Source: Puffinus mauretanicus
Taxonomy: Eukaryota; Chordata; Aves; Procellariiformes; Procellariidae
DNA: 64,000 bases
Direction: 5' to 3'
Assembly (NCBI GenBank): GCA_023333565.1
Contig: JAJKFH010002781.1
Span: 576,501 to 640,500, forward strand
Made by a program: the position numbers and the translations under genes. The notes beneath the pieces were generated by a model. That model was not told the origin of the DNA, did no database searches, and saw only the letters and a program-made list of their open reading frames with translations. This document shows, one piece after another, positions 14,042 to 25,400 of this stretch (its first letter is position 1; every line of letters begins with the position of its first letter).

Positions 14042-17000
14042 GTCAGAAGACTTAGGACTACTGACAGTGTAAGAAAGAGATTTTCAGGCAGCGGTAGAAG
14101 TGAGGGAGATAACAGAGGACAGGTAAGAAAGCTAGAAATTATTTAGATAGTCTTATTAACTCACAGTGATAATTCTCATTGGCTCTAGCAAAATCACAGG
14201 TAGTATTACTGGTGCTAATTTTGAGTTACTTTCTGGCACTCTACAGAGAGCTGTTTCTGACAGCTTCTGAAGTAGCAGATGGGTATTTAGAAGTTTAAGA
14301 ACAATGTATTGTCCAAGCATAATTGTATGTGGCCAGAAAACATACACCACCAGCCCTGCCCCCCATTTTAAAAGCACTATCCTAAGAGTCAAATAGAGTT
14401 TATTTTGAATGCACTATCCTAAGAGTCAAGGAGAAATTTGCCCCACTGTGGTGACATGCTGCTGACTTTGGAGGACCAGCTGGCTTTGATGCCAACTATC
14501 AGCATGGCTGGGCCTGAAGTTAGAGCTAGCCTGGATTAGAAATTAAAATTTAAGAATTATTGGGATCAAAAATGCAACATATACTTCTAAATTTCTAAGA
14601 CAGAGACATTTCCCATTCCTCTCATTCTTATGTTACAAGTTCTAGGGTTTTGGAAAAACATAGCAAGTTCAGAAATCCAGTTTCTTTTACAAAACAGCAC
14701 ATTTCAGCCATCATTTGCCTACTCTTTTAATACACTTTTAGGAAATAGCTTTAAACACTGTGCTAGATCAAATAACATGAATCAAGAAACAGCAAGCCCC
14801 TATCTCATAAGTTACTCATTCACCAGTGAGAACTTTCTGACCTAAAGTAGCTTAGGTAATATAATTTTTATTTGATTTACCTTGTTTTTCTAAACTTGAA
14901 GCTAGTTATCTTACATGTTTTGTCACAAAATACATGACATTGCTGACTAGCTTCCTGGCACTCTTCTCCCCAGCCTCATTGTCCATTTTGTTGCCACCAG
15001 GAACCAGCTGTGGTCTATGGCAGGAAATGGGTACATCTCCAGGGCATGGCCTTTTCATTTCCACGGGGTTCTGAAATATACATTGAATGAGTAAATTCCC
15101 TGGCCAAAACCCTCTCCATTTCTCAGCAAAGCTAATATACTCAACCTCTGTGAAACAGTCTTCATTTCCCTGTCCTATGGCTCACAGTTGACATAGACAT
15201 TAAAATAAAAGTCCCTGTTAAGAATTGTGTTTCATACTGCTCTGTGCTCTGTCTGGCTTTGCGATTCACTCCCTCACACACACACAAAAGGAGCTTTGTT
15301 CACAAAAGTAAGCTGCACTCACACCTCTCAGTCTTCTAAATCTAGACCTCCAAACCTTCTAAAGCATTTAACACTTGGGCTTTTGCAGCCTGAGTAAATG
15401 CCTTTAAACATCTCCATTGAAGCCTGGGCTTTTCTCTTTTTGTGAGTTTTTACTCATAACTACTCTACGAGAAGGTCTGGTGTGAAAAGAGGGAAGAGAG
15501 CCCTTGGAATAGGAAGGTAACTTGGGCTCCACGGGGGAGGAAGGACGAGGCGTAGTCTGAGCTGACAGAGGCTAAAACTAGGATCTAGGAGGAAGAAGAA
15601 TGCCAGAGCTTCTTTTCCCACCTTCCTAAGGCAGAAAGCTTGGCTATTGTTTTTACTCTGCATTCAGTAAATATGTGTATCTATGGCAGATAGTCTCCAG
15701 CCAGTCTGGTGTTTGATTATTTCTAAAAAAATCAGAACAAAGATTAACAAGACCCTGCCACAAGGTTGAAGCAAAATGTATTGGTGCAATGAAACTGAGT
15801 ACAACTAGTATAATTTATGATGTCTGTAAAGCCCTAATGCAGAGCATTTTTCTGTAACATAGACTATACAAGAAGACAATTACAGGGAAAAGCTTGTAAG
15901 ATCTAACAAGAAGGCAGAAAAAAATAGAATGCTAAATAGCAGAAAAATTGCTAACATCACAAATGTTTAACAGAAAAAAAAATCCCTACAAAACACATGC
16001 ATTAGCCATCTTAACCCCTTCACATAATCTTCCCTGTGAGATGGTAGTATACCTTGCAAACACCTGTGATTAAAATGGGTGTGGTGGCACCTGAAATTAA
16101 TTTAAAAAAAAGTAGAAAGAAAGATTGGAGGCAGCTGTTGATAAAGACATGCTTGGTTACAGAAAGCTTAAAAAATTGAAGGAACAAAAGAAATTGATGT
16201 CTATGTTTCTATGAGCTTGTTTATGGAAGACTAACATTGTGAGGAACATATAGATTCTCCTATATAAGTAAGAAATGAGGAATTCAAAAGGGTTTGAGAG
16301 GTGGGGATCAGGAGTGGTACCGCTTGCAGGCAACACAAAGCAGAGGAAGACTGGAGCTCTTACTCAGCCTTTGCTTGTTGAGTAACTCCCAATAGCACAT
16401 TCCCTTATCAGAGATATTGCTGCTTCTTTCAACTCAGACAGATTTTAGAAAAGCTAAAATCCCCCCCTAGGAAATGAAAAACACTGTGGGAAATGAAAAT
16501 AGAAAAAGAAGAAGCACTCCAGACATATTGCTGCAGCTATAAATTTGTGTTCTTGATATTTATACTATTGCACAGTTCACGATTAGCCTTCTGAAATTGG
16601 CAGTTGAGGGATCTCTCAAGCAATTATTCTCTGAATGTTGCTAAAGACAAAGTGAGTAAGTCTTCAGGAAAAATACACCTGACTAAGATCAGTGTTGTTC
16701 ATGCCATCAAAAATAGTAGCAACCCATTTTAATAGAAGGGGAGGATTATCTATATTTCTCATACAGGCAAAAAATACATAAAATCTTTTAGATCATGTGA
16801 TTTGTGCATAAGATTGTCACTAAAGCATGATTTACACAAATTTTAGAGGCTCCTGAAAGCCTTTATATTAAAGTAGGTGCTTCAGCAGGATTTTTTTAGC
16901 TTATTCACAGAAACTGGAGTTTTCCCTCAGTGTCCCAGCAAAGAGCTGTTGTATTTGTCTGTCATTTCTTGACATGAATGGAAGATGAAAGGAAGTGGCT

Positions 17001-18700
17001 CCCATTGGAAATACTGTGGGATAGACAGCTTCAGGGACAGGTTAGGGGACACAATGTGAAAAGAAAAAAAAAAAAATTGCTGTACAGTAGTTGATCCATG
17101 ATAGCAGAACAACTTAATTTTAGGCTTATTTAGCTAAACCAAAGAAAGCTCCTGTGGTCAGGGTGTGACACTTGTTCCATTTCTTCTTGCACAAGTGCCA
17201 CTTCTGATGTACTATACCAAAATCATAGAGACGTGTATGTGCCTCTGAGAGCTTGATGGATGATGGTGGACAAGTTTGGTGAGGCCTTGTTTCAGATGTG
17301 AATTTCAATGAGCTGTTAAGACCCAGGGAAGGTAGAGAAGGAGTTAGTGTGATGTCACATCTGACATGCAGTACCTAAATTGGTGAAGCATTGTGTACTT
17401 TGCTATTTTATATTTTTGGATGGAAGTAGAAAGCTAATAGTACTCTCATGTGAAGAAGCAGGAATAGGAAATCTCATGAGATGACTCTAAACCAGAGCCA
17501 AAGCTGCGAGAACAATACTTCACAAAATCTGCACACTCTTTGGTTATCTCCAAAGGCTTCCTCCATTATGAGCATTCCATATATTTTTAATCTAATATTA
17601 CCTAGTCTAATACTAATTTTTTCTCTGAATTCAATTATGCCATTGATCCATGTTGCAAATAGGCTAGTGTAATGAAGCTTGTTTTCACTGCAGGTTGTAT
17701 GATGTTTTTATAACCCAACAAAACAGACTTATTGTACATCTGCATGTGATTTAATATTTGCTGTTAATATTATATATAAGTTTTACTTTTATTAGGGGAA
17801 CAATAATTTTAAAACACATATTTGCATAGTTAGGATAGCTGGCAGTGTGCGTTGAGATGTATCTACTATGTCATACAATAATACACTTTTATAGTTCATT
17901 AAAATATACTCCGCAAATTATGAGTCATCTACTTCCTAACAAATGAAATTTGTTTTCAAAACTTGTTCCAGCATGATTATACAGGGAATGGGCATAAAAT
18001 ATAAAGGATGTTAAGTTTCAAAAAGTAAGAGCTGCTTGTTTCACAGAGTATTTGGCATGCTTCACTGAACCTTCTAAAAATGACAGAAGACAAATATATG
18101 AGAAAAATAGAATATTCTGTATTTCCCTAATCACATTACTAGTCTAGTGTGAAATGTGTTTTCTCAGAGTCGGTGTGTATGTGACAGTTAGGGATAGGAT
18201 TGATATTAATTCAGAAACTTAGTCAATTTTGATTGTCTCATCTTGACAAGGAAAGATCATGATCATGAAATAAAGTTACTCTATTTTACTTGTGACGCTT
18301 AGATCATATATCAAGGTGCAATAAATATGTAACACTTGAGAGAATCAACGAAAAATACCTACCTAGAGAAAAACAAAAAACCAAGTCCTGTTTCTTTCTA
18401 TTTTTCCTGGTCTGTTGCCTTGGCTGGAAGAAGACTGGGATTCATGACAGAAGGTACTATTAGAAATTTAAGTTTTAAATATGACATCAATCAATTTAAG
18501 TGGTTGCACAGCTCTCTAATTTCCTTTCCTCAAGGGATCTCTGTTTGTAGATAATAGACTTTCATGGGGACTAATCAATTGGATCCCAGCCTGGCTTTAA
18601 CCAGGACAAGGCACAGCCCGCATAAAAACTTCCCAATTGTATCAGATAACCTACCTCTTTCCCTAAGTTTTTAGACAGATTCAGATATTCTGGTTTTTTT

Positions 18701-18742
18701 GGGGGGGAGGGGGTGGGGCAGACAGGGGGATGGGGGAAGGGG
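18701..18742 (+). other. Guanine-run cluster, G-quadruplex candidate
   Basis: Six runs of four to seven G on the plus strand (18701-18707, 18709-18713, 18715-18718, 18725-18729, 18732-18736, 18739-18742), separated by loops of one to six bases. Four runs of three or more G with loops up to seven bases satisfy the usual G-quadruplex rule with a wide margin. No gene is recognisable nearby, so a promoter role is not claimed. Confidence 0.8.
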
Positions 18743-19394
18743 AAAGTAATGTGTTTTTTAATGAGTTTCCTGTTATGTATCCAAAGCTTTTTTGCAGAAA
18801 GTAGAAGAAAATGTTTTGATGCTGTAGATGAACTTTAGTTTGATGTTAAGGGCTCAGACTGCACTACACAAGCCCCTGAAGCTGCACAAGAACAACTTTG
18901 TTGAAATATGCTGAAACACATGAAAGTCTCCAAATCTTTGTCACAAATGCCCATAGTAAATACAAAATTATTGCTGACAGGCCAGAAGTGGTATTTGAAA
19001 TCATAGTAGAGACTTCATAACAGGGAAGTCAGAGCTCCACGGAATTAGTCAGCTCATGAAATTCCTTGGTCAGGCATAGTTTTGAGCAAAGTAAATCCAT
19101 TAAATACGAATGATGATAGCACATACAGAAGAAAGACCTTCAATTTCTTTTTGCTTTCAGAAAGAAGAATCTGGACAAAAGAAGGGAAAATCCTCTCAAA
19201 ATTACTCAGACTTTTACAGATCAATAAGTTTATTATAAATACTTCTGTAGATGTTACTGATAATAATGCTTCTAACGTGAGTGTATGCATTCTTGAGTAC
19301 AAAGACAGCTGTTCAAAAAGTAAAGGTGCATGCTTGCCAAAGATGAATCCAAGGTTAAAAACTTGGTTGTAGCACCTACATTATCTAGGGCATA
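18743..19394. other. Gene-free host-type DNA before the CR1 cluster
   Basis: No gene or repeat recognised. The 82- and 96-residue open frames on opposite strands overlap each other and show no family motif. Confidence 0.5.
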
Positions 19395-21046
19395 TAGAAT
19401 CATAGAATCATAGAATCAGTAAGGTTGGAAAAGACCTTTAAGATCATCGAGTCCAACCGTCAATCCAACACACCATGCCCACTAAACCATGTCCCTAAGG
19501 GCCTCATCTACACGTCTTTTAAATACCTCCAGGGATGGTGACTCACCACTTCCCTGGGCAGCCTGTTCCAAGGCCTGACCACTCTTGCAGTAAAGAAATT
19601 TCTCCTAATGTCCAGTCTAAACCTCCCCTGGCGCAACTTGAGGCCATTTCCTCTTGTCCTATCGCTAGTTACTTGAGAGAAGAGACCAACACCCACCTCG
19701 CTACAACCTCCTTTCAGGTAGTTGTAGAGCGCGATGAGGTCTCCCCTCAGCCTCCTCTTCTCCAGGCTAAACAGTCCCAGTTCCCTCAGCCGCTCCTCAT
19801 AAGACTTGTGCTCCAGGCCCTTCACCAGCTTCGTTGCCCTTCTCTGGACACGCTCCAGCACCTCCATGTCCTTCTTGTAGTGAGGGGCCCAAAACTGAAC
19901 ACAGTATTCGAGGTGCGGCCTCACCAGTGCCAAGTACAGGGGCACGATCACCTCCCTACTCCTGCTGGCCACACTATTTCTGATACAGGCCAGGATGCCA
20001 TTGGCCTTCTTGGCCACCTGGGCACACTGCCGGCTCATGTTCAGCCGGCTGTCAATCCAGCACCCCCAGGTCCTTTTCCTCCGGGCAGCTTTCCAGCCAC
20101 TCTTCCCCAAGCCTGTAGCGTTGCCTGGGGTTGTTGTGGCGAAGTGCAGGACCCGGCACTTGGCCTTGTTGAACCTCATACAATTGGCCTCGGCCCATCG
20201 ATCCAGCCTGTCCAGGTCCCTCTGCAGAGCCTTCCTACCCTCCAGCAGATCAACACTCATGCCCAACTTGGTGTCGTCTGCAAACTTACTGAGGGAGCAC
20301 TCGATCCCCTCATCCAGATCGTTGATAAAGATATTGAACAGGACCGGCCCCAGTACTGAGCCCTGGGGAACACCGCTCGTGACTGGACGCCAACTGGATT
20401 TAACTCCGTTCACCACAACTCTCTGGGCTCGGCCGTCCAGCCAGTTTTTTACCCAGTGAAGAGTGCACCTGTCTAAGCCGTGAGCCGCCAGCTTCTCTAG
20501 GAGAATGCTGTGGGAGACAGTGTCAAAGGCTTTACTGAAGTCCAGGTAGACCACATCCACAGCCTTTCCCTCATCCACTAGGCGGGTCACCTGGTCATAG
20601 AAGGAGATCAGGTTGGTCAAGCAGGACCTGCCTTCCATGAACCTGTGCTGGCTGGGCCTGATCCACTGGTTGTCGCGCACATGGCTCGTGAGCGCCCTCA
20701 AAACAAACAGCTCCATGATCTTCCCCAGCACCAAGGTCAGGCTGACAGGCCTGTAGTTCCCCGGATCCTCCTTCCGGCCCTTCGTATAGATGGGCGTCAC
20801 ACTGGCGAGCCTCCAGTCGTCCGGGACCTCCCCGGTTAACCAGGACTGCTGGTAAATGATGGAGAGCGGCTCGGCAAGCTCCTCCGCCAGCTCCCTCAGT
20901 ACCCTCGGGTGGATCCCATCCGGCCCCATAGACTTGTGAGCGTCCAGGTGGCGTAGCAGGTCGTTAACTTCTTCCTCTTGGATTATGGGGGGTCCATCCT
21001 GCTCGTCGTCCTTGTCATCCAGCTTATTTAACGGAAGCATATTTTA
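19395..21046 (-). mobile_element. CR1 LINE, 5'-truncated, long ORF2 remnant
   Basis: A CR1 non-LTR retrotransposon on the minus strand. Its 3' end is at the low-coordinate side, marked by the ATAGAATC-type tail at 19395-19418 and the adjacent 'tccaac' block. Moving right are the 3' coding part and the reverse transcriptase. The endonuclease part is missing, so the copy is 5'-truncated at about 21046. A 22-base near-duplicate (21016-21037 and 21048-21069) sits across that boundary, so the exact end is uncertain. Good reading-frame preservation argues for a fairly young copy. A second CR1 copy in the same orientation begins about 50 bp further right. Confidence 0.95.
19508..21040 (-). pseudogene. 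CR1 ORF2 reverse-transcriptase region (510 aa, incomplete)
   Basis: Encodes the reverse-transcriptase part of CR1 ORF2, the enzyme that copies CR1 RNA at a nicked chromosomal target. Visible motifs, numbered from the first Met: the PGNYRPVS block near 93-100, catalytic Asp in LDFSKAFD at 166-173, VPQGSVLGP at 224-232, and the FADD active site at 253-256. The conserved C-terminal region with [11 protein letters not shown] and the [14 protein letters not shown] block is also present. Residues about 301-329 look out of register with the family (Trp/Arg/Lys-rich, no family match by eye), as if two compensating indels occurred. The N-terminal endonuclease is absent and the C terminus ends in a shifted frame. 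The Met is simply the first in the open frame, not a native start. Not expected to be functional. Confidence 0.9.
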
Positions 21047-21069
21047 ACATCCAGCATATTTAACGGAAG
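21016..21069. repeat. 22-bp near-direct repeat at CR1 5' junction
   Basis: Two copies beginning CATCCAGC and ending TTTAACGGAAG occupy 21016-21037 and 21048-21069. They differ at one position (cttattt versus catattt) and are offset by 32 bp. They straddle the 5' truncation point of the CR1 copy. Confidence 0.9.
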
Positions 21070-21410
21070 ACAAGAATAAGAAGAAATGGGACATGGAGAT
21101 CATAGAATCATAGAAAGATTTGAGTTGGAAAGGACCTTCAGAGATCATCTAGTCCGACCCCCCTGCCATGCATGGGCAGGGACATCTTTCACTAGATCAG
21201 GCTGCTAAAAGCCCCATCCAACCTGACCTTGAAGACTTCCAGGGATGGGGCAGCCACAGCTTCTCTGAGCAACCTGTTCCAGTATCTGATCATCCTCATC
21301 ATAAAAAAAAGTCTTCCTTAAATCCATTCTAAATCTACCTTTTTCAGTTTAAAACTATTGACCCTTGTCCTGTCACTACAGGTCCTGGTAAAAAGTCTTT
21401 CTCCATCTTT

Positions 21411-21809
21411 CTAATAAGCCCCCCTTATATATTGAAAGGCAGAAATAAGGTGTCCCTGGAGCCTTCTCTTCTCCAGGCTGAACAACCCCAACTCTCTCAG
21501 CCTTTCTTCATCAGAGAGGTGTTCCAGCCCTCTGGCAATTTTTGTGGCCCTCCTCTGGACCCACTCTAACAGCTCCATGTCTGTCTTGTGCTGAGGGCCC
21601 CAGAGCTGGACACAGTACTCTAGGTGGGGTCTCATGAGAGCAGAGTAGAGGGGACATATAACCTCCCTCAACCTGTTGGCCACGCTTCTTTTTATGCAGC
21701 CCAGGGTCCGAATGGTTTTCTGGGCTACAGGCACACACTGCTGGCTCACATCTAATTTTTCATCCACTAGTATTCCGAAGTCCTTCTTTGCAAGGCTGCT
21801 CTCAATCAA
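21411..21809 (-). pseudogene. CR1 ORF2 C-terminal remnant
   Basis: A 132-residue open segment homologous to the C-terminal part of CR1 ORF2: the LEYCVQLWGP and RRATKIARGLEHL blocks are collinear with those of the better preserved neighbouring copy. The end matching ORF2 is lost through frameshifts on both sides. Confidence 0.85.
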
Positions 21810-21895
21810 TTCATCACCCAGTCTGTACTAATATTGGGGATTGCTGCGAGCTAGGTGCAGGACCTTGCGCTTGGCCTTGTTGAACTTCATGAGGT

Positions 21896-22255
21896 TCACA
21901 TGGGACCACTCCTCAAGCCTTTCAAGGGACCTTGGTCCCTCTGGATGGTATCCCTTCCCTCAAGCATATCAGCTGCACCACTCAGCTTGGTGTCATCCAG
22001 AAACTTGCTGAGGGTGCACTCAGTCCTGCTATCTATGCTATTAATGAAGATATTAAATAGTACTGGTCCCAGTACAGATCCTTGAGGGACACCACTCATT
22101 ACTGGTATCCATTTGGATATTGAGCTGTTGACTGTAACTCTTTGGACATGGCCATCCAGCCAATTCCTTATCCATCTAATAGTCCATGCATCAAATCCAT
22201 CTCTCTCCAATTTAGAGGCAAGAATGCTGGGGGAGGGGGACGGGGAGCGGGGCAC
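21896..22255 (-). pseudogene. CR1 ORF2 reverse-transcriptase core remnant
   Basis: A 119-residue open segment covering part of the reverse-transcriptase palm, with the VPQGSVLGP motif. The active-site box reads FLDD instead of FADD. Its upstream side enters a degraded G-rich stretch (about 22228-22250), so the first residues of the frame are not native. Confidence 0.85.
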
Positions 22256-22272
22256 ATATCAGAGGCCTTACA

Positions 22273-22370
22273 GAATCATAGAATCATAGAATGGTTTGGG
22301 TTGGAAGGGACCTTTAAAGGTCTTCTAGTCCAACCCCCCTGCCATGGGCAGGAACATCTTTTACCTGGAT
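22273..22370 (-). mobile_element. CR1 tail nested in the second CR1
   Basis: A short minus-strand CR1 with the ATAGAATC tail repeats at its low-coordinate end, followed by the standard 'ttgggttggaagggac' and 'ccaacccccctgcc' blocks. It stops near 22370. The sequence after it ('aagtccgggtagatga') matches what would follow 'aaggccttac' in the interrupted copy. It therefore appears to have inserted into that copy. Confidence 0.85.
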
Positions 22371-22410
22371 CAAAAGTCCGGGTAGATGATGTGATTAATA
22401 AGATTCTGCA
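22371..22410 (-). mobile_element. Continuation of the interrupted second CR1
   Basis: A short stretch whose start resembles CR1 sequence next to the interruption point at 22272. It quickly fades into unrelated DNA, so the outer boundary is a guess. Confidence 0.5.
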
Positions 22411-25400
22411 ACTACTGATTAGCTAATACAAAGGTGGCAGAGAACTCTTCTGAAAACACAGATTAGCACATGCTTAGCTCATGATATTTGAGAGGTGCAC
22501 AAGTGTAGTTTTATTTGTAATTAATAGTTGCTTCTAATCAATACAGGAAAGAAATGCATTGCCCTTTATTTAAATACTGCATTGACCTCTACTACTATAA
22601 TGTTGAAATGTCAGATATATAATCTACAGAATATCTAGAATCCAGAAAAAATACTTAATCTTCAGTATATTCAGATACATAGATATGAAAGAATTTGGAA
22701 TATTGATTGAAAGATTTCTTTTTCATTTTCCGCTCATAGTGAAGACTCCATATAGCTGAGGTATTCATAAAGCTTTGAGATCCTTAAAGCTAATTTTGGG
22801 AGGACCAAAAATATCTGTTTGCCAATCATTATCAATTCCAATACTTTGTAAAATTTAGTGTTATAAAGTACTATCATACAACATTTATAACTCTGAACTT
22901 GTAATCATTTTATATTCCTTTTCATTCAAAGTGTCTGATGTCATATGAGCTAAGAAAATGATTACTCAAAAATTAATAAGATTATCAAAACATTTTTCCC
23001 CATTTCTTCTCCTTCAGGTAAACTTGTACATGGAAACACACTTCAGGATTTGGCCATGGTCCCTGTAAAATCATCTAACATGAAGATCAGAAAACCTGGA
23101 TTCTATTCTTGGTACAACCCAAAATGAAAGAAAGACACATTCTTCCTTTAAAGATATTAAGTCCATTTGGCAATGTACCATACAAATTTCCTTCCTAAAT
23201 GAATTTTAGTGATCTTGAAATAATAGTTATTTAATAATGATGCCTCTCCATATCAAATATGTATTAATTATCACACACGGCAATTTCAAAGGTTCTTCTG
23301 TATCCTCTGATAAATGCTGACTCATGACATAGTTGAATTAGAAGGTGCTTTGCTAAAAGTTAGCTATTTTGGAAAAGGAAAAGTGTTCTTTTTTGATAAG
23401 CTGATTGCTCTGTTATTATATTCTTCCTCTGCCTCCTAGTTAAGTCTCTTGTGACCATTGATTTACATCAAAGATTTGCTGACAGTTCAGCATTCTCAAC
23501 TTATCCTTATAACTGGGAGAAGAAATGTCATGTAGCTTAGATCAGATTATTCATGAGAGAGAGAGACGAAATTCCTTTGGACGAGGAACAGAACAGTAAA
23601 ATATTAGTACACTACAGTTCTTGTAGTGCTACATCATTACGACACCCAGACCTACAGGACATGACAGATGACTGAAGACAGCTATGCTAGCTCATTGGGT
23701 GTGGGTGTCTGTGTATGGCAAATTTCATTTTTAATATTAAATACATTGATTGCTCAGTGTGGTCCTTTTAAAATGCTTTACACAAAGGAAACAGGTATTT
23801 TGATATGATCAGTTGTTAATGACAAATGAACTATTCATAGCTGATATGATTCATAGCTGTCTGGCAGATCAAAACTTGTATTTGATGTTGAATACAATTT
23901 TGTCCTCGCCTGTTCAGCAGCATAAACTGAGAATACTTAAATGTCAACTTACCCTTTAGTATTAGTATGATAATTTACAAGTCTTCGTGTTTCATGTTTA
24001 TTTTGCTTGGGAACAAATTCTTTGCTGTGAAGCTTGAGCAATGATCTAACAATACATAGAACATTTTTATAAACTGGATATAAAAAATTAGCTTTGGAAT
24101 AGGAATGGACTTTTGGGCTTTTAAATAAGGTTATACATAAAGAAGTAGTTGTCAGCAGGGCCTTCAAGTCAGTGATCATTGTGTCTCCTTGCAGGAGCAC
24201 ACAGAGTTTGTTCAAGGGTTTGCAATTCCAACCTGAGATCACATGAATTAAACTTGATTGATAATGTGACTGCTGACCTTTTATATCAAAGTATTCTATG
24301 GAGGAAGACAATATAAAGAACATAAAGTACATGGAGCCTCTTAAAAGGCTGGACAAAACTGAAATTATCTGTCCCAGATTTTGCTGTTAAAGAAACTAAG
24401 TAGGAGGAACAAAATGCTTTTTTGTTTTCTTGTCTGGCAAGAGCAAAGTTCACTTTTGCTGTGGTGGCAGAGACAGGATCTGCGGCAGTGGTGAGCAGAC
24501 CAGAGGGACTGTGAGTGGGGACCTCTCTCTCTGTCTTAAATTCTGTAAACTTCCCACTCTAGGACCTCCATTTCTTTTCCTATTCTACCAAGTACAGGAC
24601 TTTCCTGAAGCATTCAGCCAGGAGAACTGGACTTGTTTCCCCCCACTCTCCAGCTAGGTGTTGGACTTGCTCCCACCAGAAAGGAGAGACGTGAGGAAGG
24701 TCAAATAAAGCTGGGTGTTCAGATGGCAGCAGCAGCTAAGGCTGCCTGGGGACTGGCTGCCTTAGATGCCCGTGCTGCCTGTGCTGCCCATGCCACCACC
24801 ACTTCTACCCACACGTCCACATGTCTGTGTAAATACATGTTTGTGTGTGGGTAGCATTAACTACTTCTACAATATGTCCCAATTCAGAAGATTGCAGTAA
24901 GAACTAACAGCCATACAAGTTGCTTCTAATGTTTTTTTTTTTTTCATGTTATTTATTTATTTGCTTATTTATCTGAAGTGTAAAAAAGGACACCTCTATT
25001 TTTGTATTAGGCCTCTTATTCATGGATCCTTTAGTAAGAATTTTCCTTAGAGATCTAAATTTGATCTTTGACAAGTGGCGTATCATGTTCACTGATGGTT
25101 CTGAAACAGCTAAACTAAACATCTTCTCTAAAATCCCCATCCAGGTGATAACAGGCAAACTGTTATTCCTCCTAAAGATACTGAATTTACTGAATGAAAA
25201 ATACAGGGAAGGTAGTAAAGGGTGAAGAATGGCACTAAAAATAAATAAAGATTCTCAGATTTAGGTTAAGGTCAGGAATAATCCTTTCAAGGTATTCTGT
25301 CCTATTGCTGCTTTTCTTAAACTTTTTAGTCATCCAAGGCATGGATCTGATGGAGGAGAGTGGAGATTTTGGACTGATGTTGAAAAGGTCACCTTTCAGC

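Larger units (their letters stand above)
6251..18700. other. Gene-free host-type DNA
   Basis: AT-rich sequence with no gene I can support. Minor repeats: a 19-base A tract at 10788-10806, a short (CA)n at 14024-14041, a 19-bp direct repeat at about 14373 and 14411, and an imperfect duplicated A-rich block at about 13356-13427. The open frames are short, lack domain motifs and do not form an exon series with visible splice logic. The A tract has no recognisable processed-gene sequence in front of it on either strand. Confidence 0.55.
21099..22272 (-). mobile_element. CR1 LINE, decayed second copy
   Basis: A second minus-strand CR1. Its 3' end is marked by the tail at 21099-21115 and the usual block ending 'gacccccctgcc'. 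Two separate open segments retain family sequence: 21411-21809 (132 aa; [11 protein letters not shown] and [13 protein letters not shown]) and 21896-22255 (119 aa; [17 protein letters not shown], with FLDD where FADD is expected). They are in different frames and separated by lesions, so the copy is dead. At 22273 it is interrupted by a third CR1 tail, and sequence beyond that tail (from 22371) resembles its continuation. Confidence 0.92.

Noticed and set aside
19535..20359. 274-residue plus-strand open frame
   Set aside because: It lies antisense to the CR1 reverse-transcriptase frame; its composition is the shadow of that coding sequence and it has no motif of its own.
23949..24356. 135-residue minus-strand frame
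   Set aside because: No family motif, lies in ordinary AT-rich DNA, and has no neighbours that would form a gene.
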